From Bacteroidota bacterium (GTDB taxonomy: Bacteria > Bacteroidota > Bacteroidia > Chitinophagales > Chitinophagaceae), in the NCBI GenBank assembly GCA_018267545.1, contig JAFDYG010000457.1, positions 1 through 64,000 on the forward strand: DNA of 64,000 nt, given 5' to 3'. Shown piece by piece: positions 17,820 to 27,100 of the stretch; position 1 is the first letter of the stretch, and every line of letters starts with the position of its first letter. Position numbers and translations under genes: made by a program. Below the pieces are notes generated by a model. That model made no database searches. It had not been told where the DNA came from and saw nothing but the letters and a program-made list of their open reading frames with translations.

Positions 17820-18581
17820 ATGAAAATAGCGCTGTTTAGTGATATCCATGCAAACCTGCCTGCTTTAGAAGCCTTCTTCGCCAGCGTCGAGCAGCAAAGG
17901 CCCGACGCGATTTATTGTCTTGGTGATCTTGTCGGCTATAACATATGGCCCAATGAGGTGATAAATGAAATCCGCAAGAGGGGTATTCCGACGATTGCGG
18001 GTAACTATGACTTCGGCATTGGACGCGCGATCGACGATTGCGGCTGTGCATATAAGACAGATGAGGAGAAAGCCAATGGCGCCGTTTCGATTGCCTTCAC
18101 CAATGAGATCGTAAAACCCAATGAACGAGCCTATCTGCGTACCCTTCCTGTTCATATCAAGGTCGAATTTCAGATCAACCAGGACAAGCTGAACCTTTTG
18201 CTGGTTCACGGCAGTCCGCGGAAGATCAATGAATACCTGTTCGAGGACAGGGATGAAAAGAGCCTGCTCCGGATCATGAGCGATGCGGATGCTGACATTA
18301 TGTGTTTCGGGCATACGCACAAGCCTTATCATCGTATTATAAACGACAATGGAAACTATCGGCACGCTATCAACATTGGCTCGGTGGGCAAGCCAAAGGA
18401 TGGGGATCCGCGGGGATGCTATGTGCTGCTTCACATCGAAGAATCGAGCAGCATTTCGAACAGGGATAGCATACGGGTGGACATGGTCCGTTTTGTCTAC
18501 GATGTCGAGAAAGCCGCAAAGGCCGTCGAGGAAAGTAAGCTTCCAAATGCTTATGCAGAAAGTCTGCGAAAGGCGAAATAA
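17820..18581 (+). CDS. calcineurin-like metallophosphoesterase
   Basis: A 253-residue cytoplasmic phosphoesterase of the YfcE/MPE type with all metal-ligand blocks: FSDIHANLPAL, CLGDLVGY, AGNYDFG (Asn-Tyr-Asp in place of the common Asn-His-Asp), LVHGSPR and CFGHTHKPY. It starts 12 bases after acr3 and ends 17 bases before the acetyltransferase, so it is embedded in the arsenic operon. Its substrate is unknown. Removal of a phosphate from an arsenic-related organic compound, or a general phosphodiesterase role under arsenate stress, are both speculative. Confidence 0.9.
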   Translation: MKIALFSDIHANLPALEAFFASVEQQRPDAIYCLGDLVGYNIWPNEVINEIRKRGIPTIAGNYDFGIGRAIDDCGCAYKTDEEKANGAVSIAFTNEIVKPNERAYLRTLPVHIKVEFQINQDKLNLLLVHGSPRKINEYLFEDRDEKSLLRIMSDADADIMCFGHTHKPYHRIINDNGNYRHAINIGSVGKPKDGDPRGCYVLLHIEESSSISNRDSIRVDMVRFVYDVEKAAKAVEESKLPNAYAESLRKAK

Positions 18582-18598
18582 ACTTTAAATTTGAGGAT

Positions 18599-19087
18599 AT
18601 GAATATTACCGCCTTACTCCCCGAGCACTGGCAATCCGTCAGGGCTATCTACGAAGATGGCCTGGCCACGGGTAACGCCAGCTTCCAAACCAGCGCACCC
18701 AGCTGGGATGAGTGGGACGCGTCTCACCTGGCGCATAGCCGCATCGTTGCGCTCGACGGCGATACCGTTGCCGGATGGGCTGCGCTTACGCCGGTCTCGG
18801 GGCGATGCGTATATGCCGGAGTCGCGGAGATAAGCGTCTATATTGCGGCCAGCTATCGGGGAAAGGGAGTCGGTAAAATTTTACTACAAACGCTGATAGC
18901 CCAGAGTGAGGCCAATGGCATTTGGACGCTACAAGCCGGCATCTTCCCGGAGAATGCGGCCAGCCTTCGTCTTCACGAAGTCGCTGGATTCAGACAAGTC
19001 GGTTTCAGGGAAAAGATCGGCAAAATGGGAAATCGGTGGAGGGATACGATCCTGCTGGAAAAGAGAAGCCCCAATACCGGCCAATAG
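18599..19087 (+). CDS. arsN1: ArsN1-like arsinothricin/phosphinothricin N-acetyltransferase
   Basis: A 162-residue GNAT acetyltransferase. The acetyl-CoA loop is YRGKGVGKILLQTLI. Other landmarks are AGVAEISVYIAASYRG, the GIWTLQAGIFPENAASLRLHE stretch and the terminal GRWRD-type segment (here NRWRDTILLEKRS). This pattern matches phosphinothricin acetyltransferases and the ArsN1 enzymes, which detoxify the arsenic antibiotic arsinothricin by N-acetylation. Being the last gene of an arsenic operon strongly favours the ArsN1 reading. Its stop abuts the stop of the convergent ATPase gene. Confidence 0.88.
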   Translation: MNITALLPEHWQSVRAIYEDGLATGNASFQTSAPSWDEWDASHLAHSRIVALDGDTVAGWAALTPVSGRCVYAGVAEISVYIAASYRGKGVGKILLQTLIAQSEANGIWTLQAGIFPENAASLRLHEVAGFRQVGFREKIGKMGNRWRDTILLEKRSPNTGQ

Positions 19088-21055
19088 CTACTTGCCTTTA
19101 TACGCCAGCAACCGTAATGCATTAAACACCACTACGACCGTCGAGCCTTCGTGGCCGATCACCGCGGGTCCGATATCCGCAATCCCCAATAAAGTCAATG
19201 GAATCAGGATTACTACCATGCCCAGGCTCATCACCAGGTTCTGGCGGATGATTCTGTGCGCCTTACGGCTTAGCCCGATGACGAATGGCAGCCGGTTTAG
19301 CTGGTCGCCCATCAGGGCGATATCGGCCGTTTCGAGCGCCACGTCGGAGCCGGCCGCGCCCATTGCGATACCTACCGTGCTTTTGGCCATTGCAGGTGCG
19401 TCGTTCACTCCGTCGCCTACCATTGCGACCTTTCCTTCGGTTTGCCGCAGCTTCTCGACGGCTGCAACCTTCTGCTCGGGCAGGAGATTGCCCCAGGCTT
19501 CGGTCAGGCCGATGCTTTTTGCAACGGCTTCGGCTACCTGCTGGTTATCACCGGTCAGCATTATCATTTTTGGGATGCCGGCGGACTGCAATGCGTTCAG
19601 TGTTTCTTTCGCTTCGCTGCGGGCGACATCCATCAGGGCGATGATGCCCAGCAAACGACCATTCAACGCTACGAGCATTGCAGTGTTTCCTTTTCGTTCC
19701 AGCTCCTCCATTCGTTTTTTTATGTCTTCGGGAACGCTACCCTGCTCCTTTAACAGCTCCTTGTTGCCGATAAACACCGTCTGTCCTTCATATGTGGCCT
19801 GTACGCCGCGGCCGGTCAATGCTTTGACGTTGGAGGCGGGCGTCACCGATCGGCCGAGCTTCTCCTCTCCTCCCCTTACGATGGCGGCGGCAAGCGGGTG
19901 GTCGCTCAATTTTTCTACCGACACGGCTACGGTCAAAAGCTCTTCTCCGGAAGATTCATTCGACGGATACACTTCCGTCAGCCGTGGACGGCCTTCGGTC
20001 AGCGTACCCGTCTTATCGAAAGCAATCGCCTTGAGCGCTCCCAGCTCTTCCAGCGGTCTGCCGCCCTTGATGAGCACACCTGCTCTTGCTGCGCGGGCCA
20101 CCCCGCTGAGTACCGCGCTTGGCGTGGCGATAGCCAGCGCACAGGGGCTTGCAGCAACCAGTACTGCCATAGCCCTGTAGAAACTTGCGCTGAAGGCTTC
20201 CGGAAGAATCGCCCAGGCAAAGAGCAGCAATGCTACCAGGCCCAGCACTGCAGGGACGTAATACTTCTCCAGCCGGTCCGTAAAATTCTGCGTCGGAGAT
20301 TTTTGCGTCTGTGCTTCATTCACCAGCTTGACGAGCCGGGCGATAGTCGAGTCTTCGGATAATCGGGTTACGCGTACTTCCAGCGTATCGCCGCCATTGA
20401 TCGACCCGGCGAACACGCGGAATTTTGTTTCGAGCCGGTCTGCGTCTTTCCAGTCTGTGCCCGCTACCGCGGCTTGTTTGTCCGCCGGAATACTTTCACC
20501 GGTGATGGGCGCCTGGTTCACGGCGCCGGCTCCTTTCACCACGATACCATCCGCGGGCACTTTGCTATTGGGCTTTACGACGATATCGTCGCCGGGCTTC
20601 AACTCGCCGATGCCAACCTCTTTGAGCTGGTCGCCCTGTTTCAACAAGGCTGTTTTCGGCGCGAGCTCTGCCAGCGCAGCTATCGACCGGCGGGCTTTCT
20701 CCATGGCATAGTGTTCCAGTGAATGTCCCAGGCTGAACAGAAAGAGCAGCAGCGCGCCTTCTGCCCACTGCCCAAGACATGCCGCGCCCACTGCCGCCAC
20801 CAGCATCAGGAAGTCTATTTCGAACCGGCCCTTAGCCACACTCTCCGCCGCCTCTCTGGCCGTAAAAAATCCACCGAAGGAATAAGCTCCGAGATAGCAG
20901 CCCAGTGAAACTCCGGATGGTATGGTCTTTACAAAAGACAGTCCAAAACCGAGACCCAGGCATACTCCTGAAAAGATGGCAAAAATCAGTTCCGACTTCC
21001 CGCCAAAAACTCCGCTATGTTCGTGCTCGTTAGCTTCTTGTTTTTCTTTGTTCAT
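19088..21055 (-). CDS. P1B-type heavy-metal-translocating ATPase (P1B-4-like)
   Basis: A 655-residue inner-membrane metal exporter. The phosphorylation site is AFDKTGTLTEGRP with Asp347, and the actuator loop is ITGESIPADKQA. The metal-site motif in the membrane is SPC (Ser303-Pro-Cys305), not CPC. A late HEGST motif (635-639) lies in the last helix pair. SPC plus HEG(G/S)T marks the P1B-4 class, whose members move Co(II), Zn(II), Cd(II) or Fe(II). The N-terminus has only a short His/Glu-rich stretch (EHEHS) and no CXXC metal-binding domain. It is the last gene of the efflux operon, 16 bases after the adaptor gene. Confidence 0.94.
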   Translation of the reverse strand: MNKEKQEANEHEHSGVFGGKSELIFAIFSGVCLGLGFGLSFVKTIPSGVSLGCYLGAYSFGGFFTAREAAESVAKGRFEIDFLMLVAAVGAACLGQWAEGALLLFLFSLGHSLEHYAMEKARRSIAALAELAPKTALLKQGDQLKEVGIGELKPGDDIVVKPNSKVPADGIVVKGAGAVNQAPITGESIPADKQAAVAGTDWKDADRLETKFRVFAGSINGGDTLEVRVTRLSEDSTIARLVKLVNEAQTQKSPTQNFTDRLEKYYVPAVLGLVALLLFAWAILPEAFSASFYRAMAVLVAASPCALAIATPSAVLSGVARAARAGVLIKGGRPLEELGALKAIAFDKTGTLTEGRPRLTEVYPSNESSGEELLTVAVSVEKLSDHPLAAAIVRGGEEKLGRSVTPASNVKALTGRGVQATYEGQTVFIGNKELLKEQGSVPEDIKKRMEELERKGNTAMLVALNGRLLGIIALMDVARSEAKETLNALQSAGIPKMIMLTGDNQQVAEAVAKSIGLTEAWGNLLPEQKVAAVEKLRQTEGKVAMVGDGVNDAPAMAKSTVGIAMGAAGSDVALETADIALMGDQLNRLPFVIGLSRKAHRIIRQNLVMSLGMVVILIPLTLLGIADIGPAVIGHEGSTVVVVFNALRLLAYKGK

Positions 21056-21071
21056 TGAACATTTTTTTAGT

Positions 21072-22250
21072 TTACTCTTCGCTGCTTCCTTTCGTCGCTT
21101 CGGACAATAGATAATACGCCCCTTTCGTTACGATCTGCGCCCCTTTAGGCAGGGGCGACAGAGGGACGATCTCCGTATAGCCCAGATCAGAAGCGCCCGT
21201 TTTTACGGCCACCTGGCGGTATGTCCGGGGGGCGGTTTCCAGGTAGATAAAGTGATCGTCGCCGCTGCTGACTACGGCGGCGTCGGGCAGGGCCGTTGCT
21301 TCATATTTATCGATTTGGATCCGCGCTTCCACGTACATTCCCGGCAGCAGCGTTTCCGTTCTTTCTCCGATTTTGGCGTGTGCGATGATCGACTGCTGGT
21401 TGTCCTGGAAGGCTTTGTCCAGGCTATAAACGTTGGCGGGGTGGTCGTGGAGGGGATCGTTGGCATCGGTAAAGAGCACCCGCTGCCCCACCGCGAGCTT
21501 ATGTACGTCTTTTTCAAAAACGGTCAGGTCGAGGTGGAGGGCCCTGTTGTCGACGATGTCAAAGAGAGAAGCATTGGCATCTGAATATTTACCCATTGTA
21601 ACATTTACGTGATGGATATAACCCTCGATGGGTGCTACGACACCGATCTCGTTTCGTACGGTTTCAGGGGTCAGTCCTTCGGCGCGGATGCCCACTCCCT
21701 GTAGGCGGGTACGGATGCCCGTTCGGCGGGCTTTCGCCACGCCCAGCTCGTTCTCCACCTGCTGCAGGGTCTTCTCCGAATTGATGCTATCAGCGCGGAG
21801 GCTTTTCTGACGAGCGTATTCGGCCTCGAGGTAGCGCAGCTGCGCGGTGTTCTCCAGATAGTCCTGCTGCCATTGCACCACCTCATTGTTCTGCAGGGTC
21901 GCCAGCACCTGTCCTGCTCGGACAAAGTCTCCTTCGCGTACGCGGATGCTGCGGACGATTCCTCCCGACAAGCTGCTAACCTGCGCCTGGTTTTGCGGGG
22001 GTAAGACGAGCTTGCCGTTTACCTTTAGCGAGGTACGGAGGTTGCGCTGCTCGAGGCCGCCGGTACGAAGGTCGATGGCTTTTATCTGCGCGTCGGTGAG
22101 CTTGATCTCCACGGGCTCCGATGGTGCCGCCGTGACGGGCTGCCGGGTTGTGGTGGTAGAATCTTTCTTTCCCTCATTTTTGGGCGTCCCGCCGCCGCAG
22201 GCTGTCAGGCCCATTATCATCGATGCGTATATGATGGTACTTAATTTCAT
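21072..22250 (-). CDS. RND efflux periplasmic adaptor lipoprotein (CusB/CzcB type)
   Basis: A 392-residue membrane-fusion protein. The signal peptide ends in a lipobox at Cys18 (MGLTACGGG). The barrel-sandwich halves bracket a coiled-coil hairpin: VSSLSGGIVRSIRVREGDFV before and GVVAPIEGYIHHVNVTMGKY after. The membrane-proximal domain follows (PKGAQIVTKGAYYLLSE at the end). It should link the RND pump to the outer-membrane channel. It sits 13 bases after the pump-channel fusion gene, in the operon order pump, adaptor, ATPase. No His/Met-rich metal-binding N-terminal extension is visible, so the substrate is not settled. Confidence 0.93.
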   Translation of the reverse strand: MKLSTIIYASMIMGLTACGGGTPKNEGKKDSTTTTRQPVTAAPSEPVEIKLTDAQIKAIDLRTGGLEQRNLRTSLKVNGKLVLPPQNQAQVSSLSGGIVRSIRVREGDFVRAGQVLATLQNNEVVQWQQDYLENTAQLRYLEAEYARQKSLRADSINSEKTLQQVENELGVAKARRTGIRTRLQGVGIRAEGLTPETVRNEIGVVAPIEGYIHHVNVTMGKYSDANASLFDIVDNRALHLDLTVFEKDVHKLAVGQRVLFTDANDPLHDHPANVYSLDKAFQDNQQSIIAHAKIGERTETLLPGMYVEARIQIDKYEATALPDAAVVSSGDDHFIYLETAPRTYRQVAVKTGASDLGYTEIVPLSPLPKGAQIVTKGAYYLLSEATKGSSEE

Positions 22251-22263
22251 TTTGGTCGAAAGT

Positions 22264-25200
22264 TTATCGGTTCAAAAAATAATCGATCTGGATCACGGCC
22301 TGGTTGTATTCGTTTACCGTACGCAGGTATCCCTCCCGGATGGTTGCTGATTCTTTTATATTTTGTACGTACTCGACATACCCTATATTACCGGCGCGGT
22401 ATCCCTTCGAAGCTGCGGACAAAATCAACGCGGCATAACGAAGTCCTTCCTGGCGGTAGTAGTCCAGCTGACCCGCGGCTCGTGTATACTGCTCCCACCA
22501 CTGGCGATAGGTCGCGGTCAGTTCCAGGCCCGCTTTTTCGACGCCCGTCTCGGCCATCTGGCGGCCAATCTCGGCGGCTTTTACACGGGACTTTACACCG
22601 TTTTTGAATAAAGGGATATTTGCTCCAACCGTCAGCATATTGTAAGAGCCGACCCTGTCGAGGCTTTGTGTAGCCGCTCCAATGGAAAACGACGGCAGCC
22701 CTCTCGCCTTCTCTACTCTAACGGCGGCGGAGTTTACCTCTACCTGTTGACGGGCATATTGCAACAATGGATGGTTTTGCGAGCCGGCGGAGTCGGCAGA
22801 TGTCAGCGGCGGCAACGGCTCGAAACCGCCGGGAAGTCCAAGGCTGTCCGTTCCGGGCAGCCATTGCTGCAGCTCTGCGGAATAAGCCGCTATATCGGCA
22901 CGCGCCTGGCGCAGCTGGAGCTGCACCTCGGCGCCTTGTGCGCGGGCGTTGGTTTTTTCCAGGATGCCCGTTTCGCCTGCGGTAAATCGCTTATCCGCTA
23001 CCTGCTGGAAGTCTTTCCAGGCGCTGTCCAGCGACAGCAGCAGCGCATACCGCTGCCAGACGTAGGACCAGCTCATATAGGCCGACCGGACATTACGGGT
23101 CAGCTCTGCGCGGGTAACGGAGCGTGCCGCTTCGGCCACCTTTACGTTCTGCTGCAGCAGTCCCCGCTCCGCGCGGTAGACGCCCGGCAGCTTGAAGGCC
23201 TGAGACACGCCGACATTGTAGTCGAAGAGGCCGCTATTGATCTGTCCAAAGGTGCTGTTAATGCTCAACGGGTCCAATACCGTCGCCGTTCCGAGCAGTA
23301 CCTGCTGCTGACGGACCAGCTGGTCGCCCTGCCGCACCACCGGGTGGCGGGCATAGGCCCTGGAGAGTGCGGTGTCGAGCGTCAGCGTTTGCGCAGAAGC
23401 CTTCGCGCCACTCAGCACCAATACTGTTAACAATGCAATGGCCGGCCCAATTTTTCTACCCTTAGTTCGCTTCACATGGAAAAAGCTATACAATACCGGC
23501 AGCACGAGCAGGGTAAGCAGGGTCGACGATACGAGGCCGCCGATCACCACTGTGGCGAGAGGCTTTTGGACCTCGGCTCCGGCGCTCGTGCTGAATGCCA
23601 TCGGGAAAAAGCCCAGGGAGGCTACGGAAGCGGTAGCCAGCACCGGCCGCAGGCGGGCCAGGCTGCCCCGGATGATGCGTGTCATGCCATCCGTCACCCC
23701 TTCGTCCCGCAGCCGGTTGTAATAGCTGATGAGTACGATACCATTCAGAACGGCTACGCCGAACAATGCGATAAAACCGATACCCGCGGAGATGCTAAAC
23801 GGCATACCTCGAAGCCACAGAGCTATGATGCCGCCTACGGCAGCCAGGGGTATCGCGGAGAAGATGATCAGGGCTTCCTTTGCCGACCGGAATGTGACGA
23901 AGAGCAGGAAGAAGATCAGCAGGAGCGCTACCGGTACGGCTACCATCAGACGGCTGCTCGCCTCCTGCAGATGCTCGAACTGGCCGCCGTAGGTGACGTA
24001 GTAGCCTTCGGGTAAAGACAGCTTTGCTCCCAGGATGGCGCGTATTTCGTTTACGACGCCCTCTACGTCACGGCCGCGTACGTTGGCTTCGATGACGATC
24101 CTGCGTTCGGCCTCTTCGCGGCTGATCTGTGCCGGGCTTGTGGTAAAGCCTACCTCGGCGATCTCGCTAAGCGGGATCTGTTTTCCCGAAGGCGTAGGGA
24201 TCAGCAGGCTGCGGAGCAGGGCCGGATCCGTATTGGAATCTTTGGGGATGCGGACTACGAGGTCGAAGCGGCGTTCCCCTTCATAGACCGTTCCTGCATA
24301 GCCGCCGGCGTAGGCGGTATTCAGCACCGTATTTACGTCGGCGATGGCCAATCCGTACTGGGCGATTTTGCTGCGGTTATATTTTACGAGCAGCTGCGGC
24401 ATCCCTACGGTCTGCTCTACTTTTACGTCGACCAGGCCGGGCACGCCCCGGATGAGGCGGGATGCTTCGTTTGCTTTTGTAAATAATCGAGCCGGGTCGC
24501 TCCCGAAGAGCTTTATGGCGATATCGCTTTTTACGCCTGCCACCAGCTCGTTAAAGCGCATCTGGATCGGCTGCTCGAAGGATAGGTTTACTCCCGGGAT
24601 CGCAGACATCCGTTCTTTTATTTTTTCGGCAAGTCCGTCCTTGTCGTGGGCGGTTACCCAATCCTTCCGTTCTTTCAATACGATAATGATATCTCCGCTT
24701 TCGATCGGCATGGGGTCGGTGGGGACTTCGCTGGTTCCAATCTTGCTTACTACTTCTTTTACTTCCGGGAAGGATAAGGCTACCTTCTCCAGCTGGGTCG
24801 CTACTGAGATCGACTGGGGCAGGCTGCTGCCCTGCCGGATGGCAAAATTGACCGCAAAGTCCCCTTCGTCCAGCTCGGGGATAAACTCGCCGCCCATCGT
24901 ACGGAAGAGGAGCACCGCTCCTACCAGCAGCGCCAGGGCTGTTGCAACTACTGCTGTCCTGCTTCGAAGGGCCCACTGTAAAAGAGGCTGGTAGCGCCGC
25001 TCCATCCAGGCAATGGCGCGATCGGTGAGCGTGTCCTTCGACGGGATGTTCCGGTTCAACAATAAGCTGCTCATCAGCGGTACGTAGGTCACGGACAGCA
25101 ACAATGCTCCAATGATAGCAAAGCTCACCGTTTCAGCCATCGGCTTGAACATCTTTCCTTCGATGCCGCTCAGGGCGAAGATGGGAACGTATACGATCAG

Positions 25201-26565
25201 TATAATCACTTGTCCGAAGGCAGCGCTTTTCATGATGCGGCTGCTGCCCTCGATCACTTCGCCGTCCATCTGTTCGCGGGTCAGCGCAGCTCCCCGGAAA
25301 TCGGCGTGAAAACGGTGCAGCAGGCTCTCTACGATGATCACGGCTCCGTCGACGATCAGACCGAAGTCGAGGGCGCCCATGCTCATCAGGTTAGCGCTTA
25401 CCCCGAACAGGTTCATCATGCACACCGCAAAGAGCATCGACAGCGGGATGACGCTGGCTACGATCAGGCCCGCTCGGAAATTGCCCAGGAACAGCACCAG
25501 CACAAAAACGACGATCACCGCTCCTTCCAGCAGATTACGGCTAACGGTGGCGATGGTGCGGTCGATCAGCTTGGTCCGGTCGATGAAGACTTCGATGGAT
25601 AGGCCGTCGGGCAGGCTTTTTTCGATCGCGGTCATGCGTTCCTTTACACTGTGGATCACCTTTACGGCGTTCTCACCTTTCTGCATCAGCACTACGCCTC
25701 CTACGGTCTCACCTCCGCCGTTTCGGGTCATTGCGCCATAGCGCGGTGCAAAGCCGAAGCCTACCGTTCCGATATCTTTTACCAATACCGGGATACCGCC
25801 GGTGTTTCGCACCACGATATTGCCCATGTCTTCGAGGTTTCCGATCATCCCTTCGCCCCGGATAAAATAGATATTCGGTCCTTTGTCGATGTATCCGCCG
25901 CCGGTATTGCCGTTATTGCGCTGCATGGCGGCAAATACTTCCGCGAGTGTGAGGTTCATGGCGGCCAGGCGGTCCGGCCTGACGCTTACCTCGTATTGCT
26001 TTAGCTTCCCGCCAAAGCTGCTCACGTCTACTACGCCTGGCGTCCCGAGCAACTGGCGTTTGACGATCCAATCCTCGATGGTCCGCAGGTCCATCGCGTT
26101 GTATCGATCCTCGTAGCCTTTTTTAGGAACGATGACGTACTGAAAAATCTCTCCAAGACCAGTGGTCGGAGGTACCATGTCCGGTGTTCCGTACTCGCGC
26201 GGGATTTTTTCTTCGGCCGTTTTTAGCTTCTCCGCCACCCACTGCCTGATCGTCGTCACGGGCATGTTGTCCTTAAAGACCACTGTTATTACCGATAGAC
26301 CCGATCGGCTGATGCTTCGCAGCTCGGTCAGTCCCTGCAAGGATTTAAACTCCATCTCGAGAGGTGTCGTCACGAACTGCTCTACTTCCTGTGTCGCCAG
26401 GGAGGGACAGTTGGTAATTACCTGCACCTGGTTATTGGTCACGTCCGGCAGCGCATCCACGCTCAGCCGGGAAAAAGAATACAATCCTGCTGCTATAAAT
26501 AACAATAGCAGTAGACCGGTCACCGGTTTGTTACGTACCGATAACCGTATGATTTTTGAAATCAT
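22264..26565 (-). CDS. CusA/CzcA heavy-metal RND pump fused to TolC-like outer-membrane factor
   Basis: A protein of about 1433 residues, starting at the ATG at 26565 (MISKIIRLSVRNKPVTGLL); the open frame reaches 26610. Residues 1 to about 1030 are a full heavy-metal RND pump. Landmarks are RLSVDALPDVTNNQVQV, the membrane helix with GALDFGLIVDGAVIIVES (the charged proton-relay residues of CzcA-type pumps) and MGGEFIPELDEGDF. After FFHVKRTKGRK comes a signal-peptide-like stretch (IALLTVLVLSGAKASAQ), then about 390 residues of TolC/CzcC-type helices (TALSRAYARHPVVRQGDQLV). Pump-channel fusions are known in Bacteroidota. The substrate is probably Cu, Zn, Co or Cd. Confidence 0.93.
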   Translation of the reverse strand: MISKIIRLSVRNKPVTGLLLLLFIAAGLYSFSRLSVDALPDVTNNQVQVITNCPSLATQEVEQFVTTPLEMEFKSLQGLTELRSISRSGLSVITVVFKDNMPVTTIRQWVAEKLKTAEEKIPREYGTPDMVPPTTGLGEIFQYVIVPKKGYEDRYNAMDLRTIEDWIVKRQLLGTPGVVDVSSFGGKLKQYEVSVRPDRLAAMNLTLAEVFAAMQRNNGNTGGGYIDKGPNIYFIRGEGMIGNLEDMGNIVVRNTGGIPVLVKDIGTVGFGFAPRYGAMTRNGGGETVGGVVLMQKGENAVKVIHSVKERMTAIEKSLPDGLSIEVFIDRTKLIDRTIATVSRNLLEGAVIVVFVLVLFLGNFRAGLIVASVIPLSMLFAVCMMNLFGVSANLMSMGALDFGLIVDGAVIIVESLLHRFHADFRGAALTREQMDGEVIEGSSRIMKSAAFGQVIILIVYVPIFALSGIEGKMFKPMAETVSFAIIGALLLSVTYVPLMSSLLLNRNIPSKDTLTDRAIAWMERRYQPLLQWALRSRTAVVATALALLVGAVLLFRTMGGEFIPELDEGDFAVNFAIRQGSSLPQSISVATQLEKVALSFPEVKEVVSKIGTSEVPTDPMPIESGDIIIVLKERKDWVTAHDKDGLAEKIKERMSAIPGVNLSFEQPIQMRFNELVAGVKSDIAIKLFGSDPARLFTKANEASRLIRGVPGLVDVKVEQTVGMPQLLVKYNRSKIAQYGLAIADVNTVLNTAYAGGYAGTVYEGERRFDLVVRIPKDSNTDPALLRSLLIPTPSGKQIPLSEIAEVGFTTSPAQISREEAERRIVIEANVRGRDVEGVVNEIRAILGAKLSLPEGYYVTYGGQFEHLQEASSRLMVAVPVALLLIFFLLFVTFRSAKEALIIFSAIPLAAVGGIIALWLRGMPFSISAGIGFIALFGVAVLNGIVLISYYNRLRDEGVTDGMTRIIRGSLARLRPVLATASVASLGFFPMAFSTSAGAEVQKPLATVVIGGLVSSTLLTLLVLPVLYSFFHVKRTKGRKIGPAIALLTVLVLSGAKASAQTLTLDTALSRAYARHPVVRQGDQLVRQQQVLLGTATVLDPLSINSTFGQINSGLFDYNVGVSQAFKLPGVYRAERGLLQQNVKVAEAARSVTRAELTRNVRSAYMSWSYVWQRYALLLSLDSAWKDFQQVADKRFTAGETGILEKTNARAQGAEVQLQLRQARADIAAYSAELQQWLPGTDSLGLPGGFEPLPPLTSADSAGSQNHPLLQYARQQVEVNSAAVRVEKARGLPSFSIGAATQSLDRVGSYNMLTVGANIPLFKNGVKSRVKAAEIGRQMAETGVEKAGLELTATYRQWWEQYTRAAGQLDYYRQEGLRYAALILSAASKGYRAGNIGYVEYVQNIKESATIREGYLRTVNEYNQAVIQIDYFLNR

Positions 26566-26644
26566 AGGTAAATGTGATAGATTAAATAATAACTGCTCCG
26601 CATCGGTCATGCCGGCGCGTCATCAAGAATCAATAAAGGGGGAA

Positions 26645-26962
26645 CTAGCCTATCCGTGGCGGCTGCCAGACGGCGCTACGCTCCGCGGCGTAGTCGGGAG
26701 CGATATAGATGGGAAACTTTTTGGATGCTACGGGCGATGCGACACCTTCCACAATCGGAACATAAATCACGGGCGATACCGATGCACAACAGGAGCAGGT
26801 GCAAAGCGGAGAGCAGTCATCGTCTGCAAGCCCACTGTTCGGTGTAGCCGAATGAAGCCGCTGGATATTAGTTTTTCCAACACCCTGGCTTGCGTGGTCC
26901 CGGCAGGGCGCCAGGATCATCATCAGCATGAGCAGGTTCAATATGAATGCATAAAGCCGCAT
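26645..26962 (-). CDS. small Cys-rich secreted protein ahead of metal RND operon (DUF6660-like)
   Basis: About 105 residues from MRLYAFILNLLMLMM (the frame reaches 26980). A signal peptide or N-terminal anchor covers about residues 1-20. The middle has the acidic, Cys-rich motif DDDCSPLCTCSCC, followed by a Pro/Tyr-rich tail ending WQPPRIG. Short proteins of this layout are common just upstream of CusA-type pumps in Bacteroidota and are catalogued as DUF6660, as far as I recall. The clustered cysteines suggest periplasmic metal binding or sensing. The gap to the pump start is about 80 bases, so it probably opens the operon. Confidence 0.75.
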   Translation of the reverse strand: MRLYAFILNLLMLMMILAPCRDHASQGVGKTNIQRLHSATPNSGLADDDCSPLCTCSCCASVSPVIYVPIVEGVASPVASKKFPIYIAPDYAAERSAVWQPPRIG

Positions 26963-27100
26963 CGACGCAAAGGTACTCATCTCCTGCTGAAAACAACTAT
27001 TTATTACTGATACCTTGTTGCATGTTAATTGAATACAGCCTTTGGGCCTGGAATCGCCGAACAGCAGAATTAATCGCCAAACGAATGAGAAAGCAGCTTC

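Noticed and set aside
18906-20180. 424-codon plus-strand open frame
   Set aside because: It is antisense to the P1B ATPase and overlaps arsN1 in another frame. Its sequence is Ser/Ala/Pro-rich with no family pattern.
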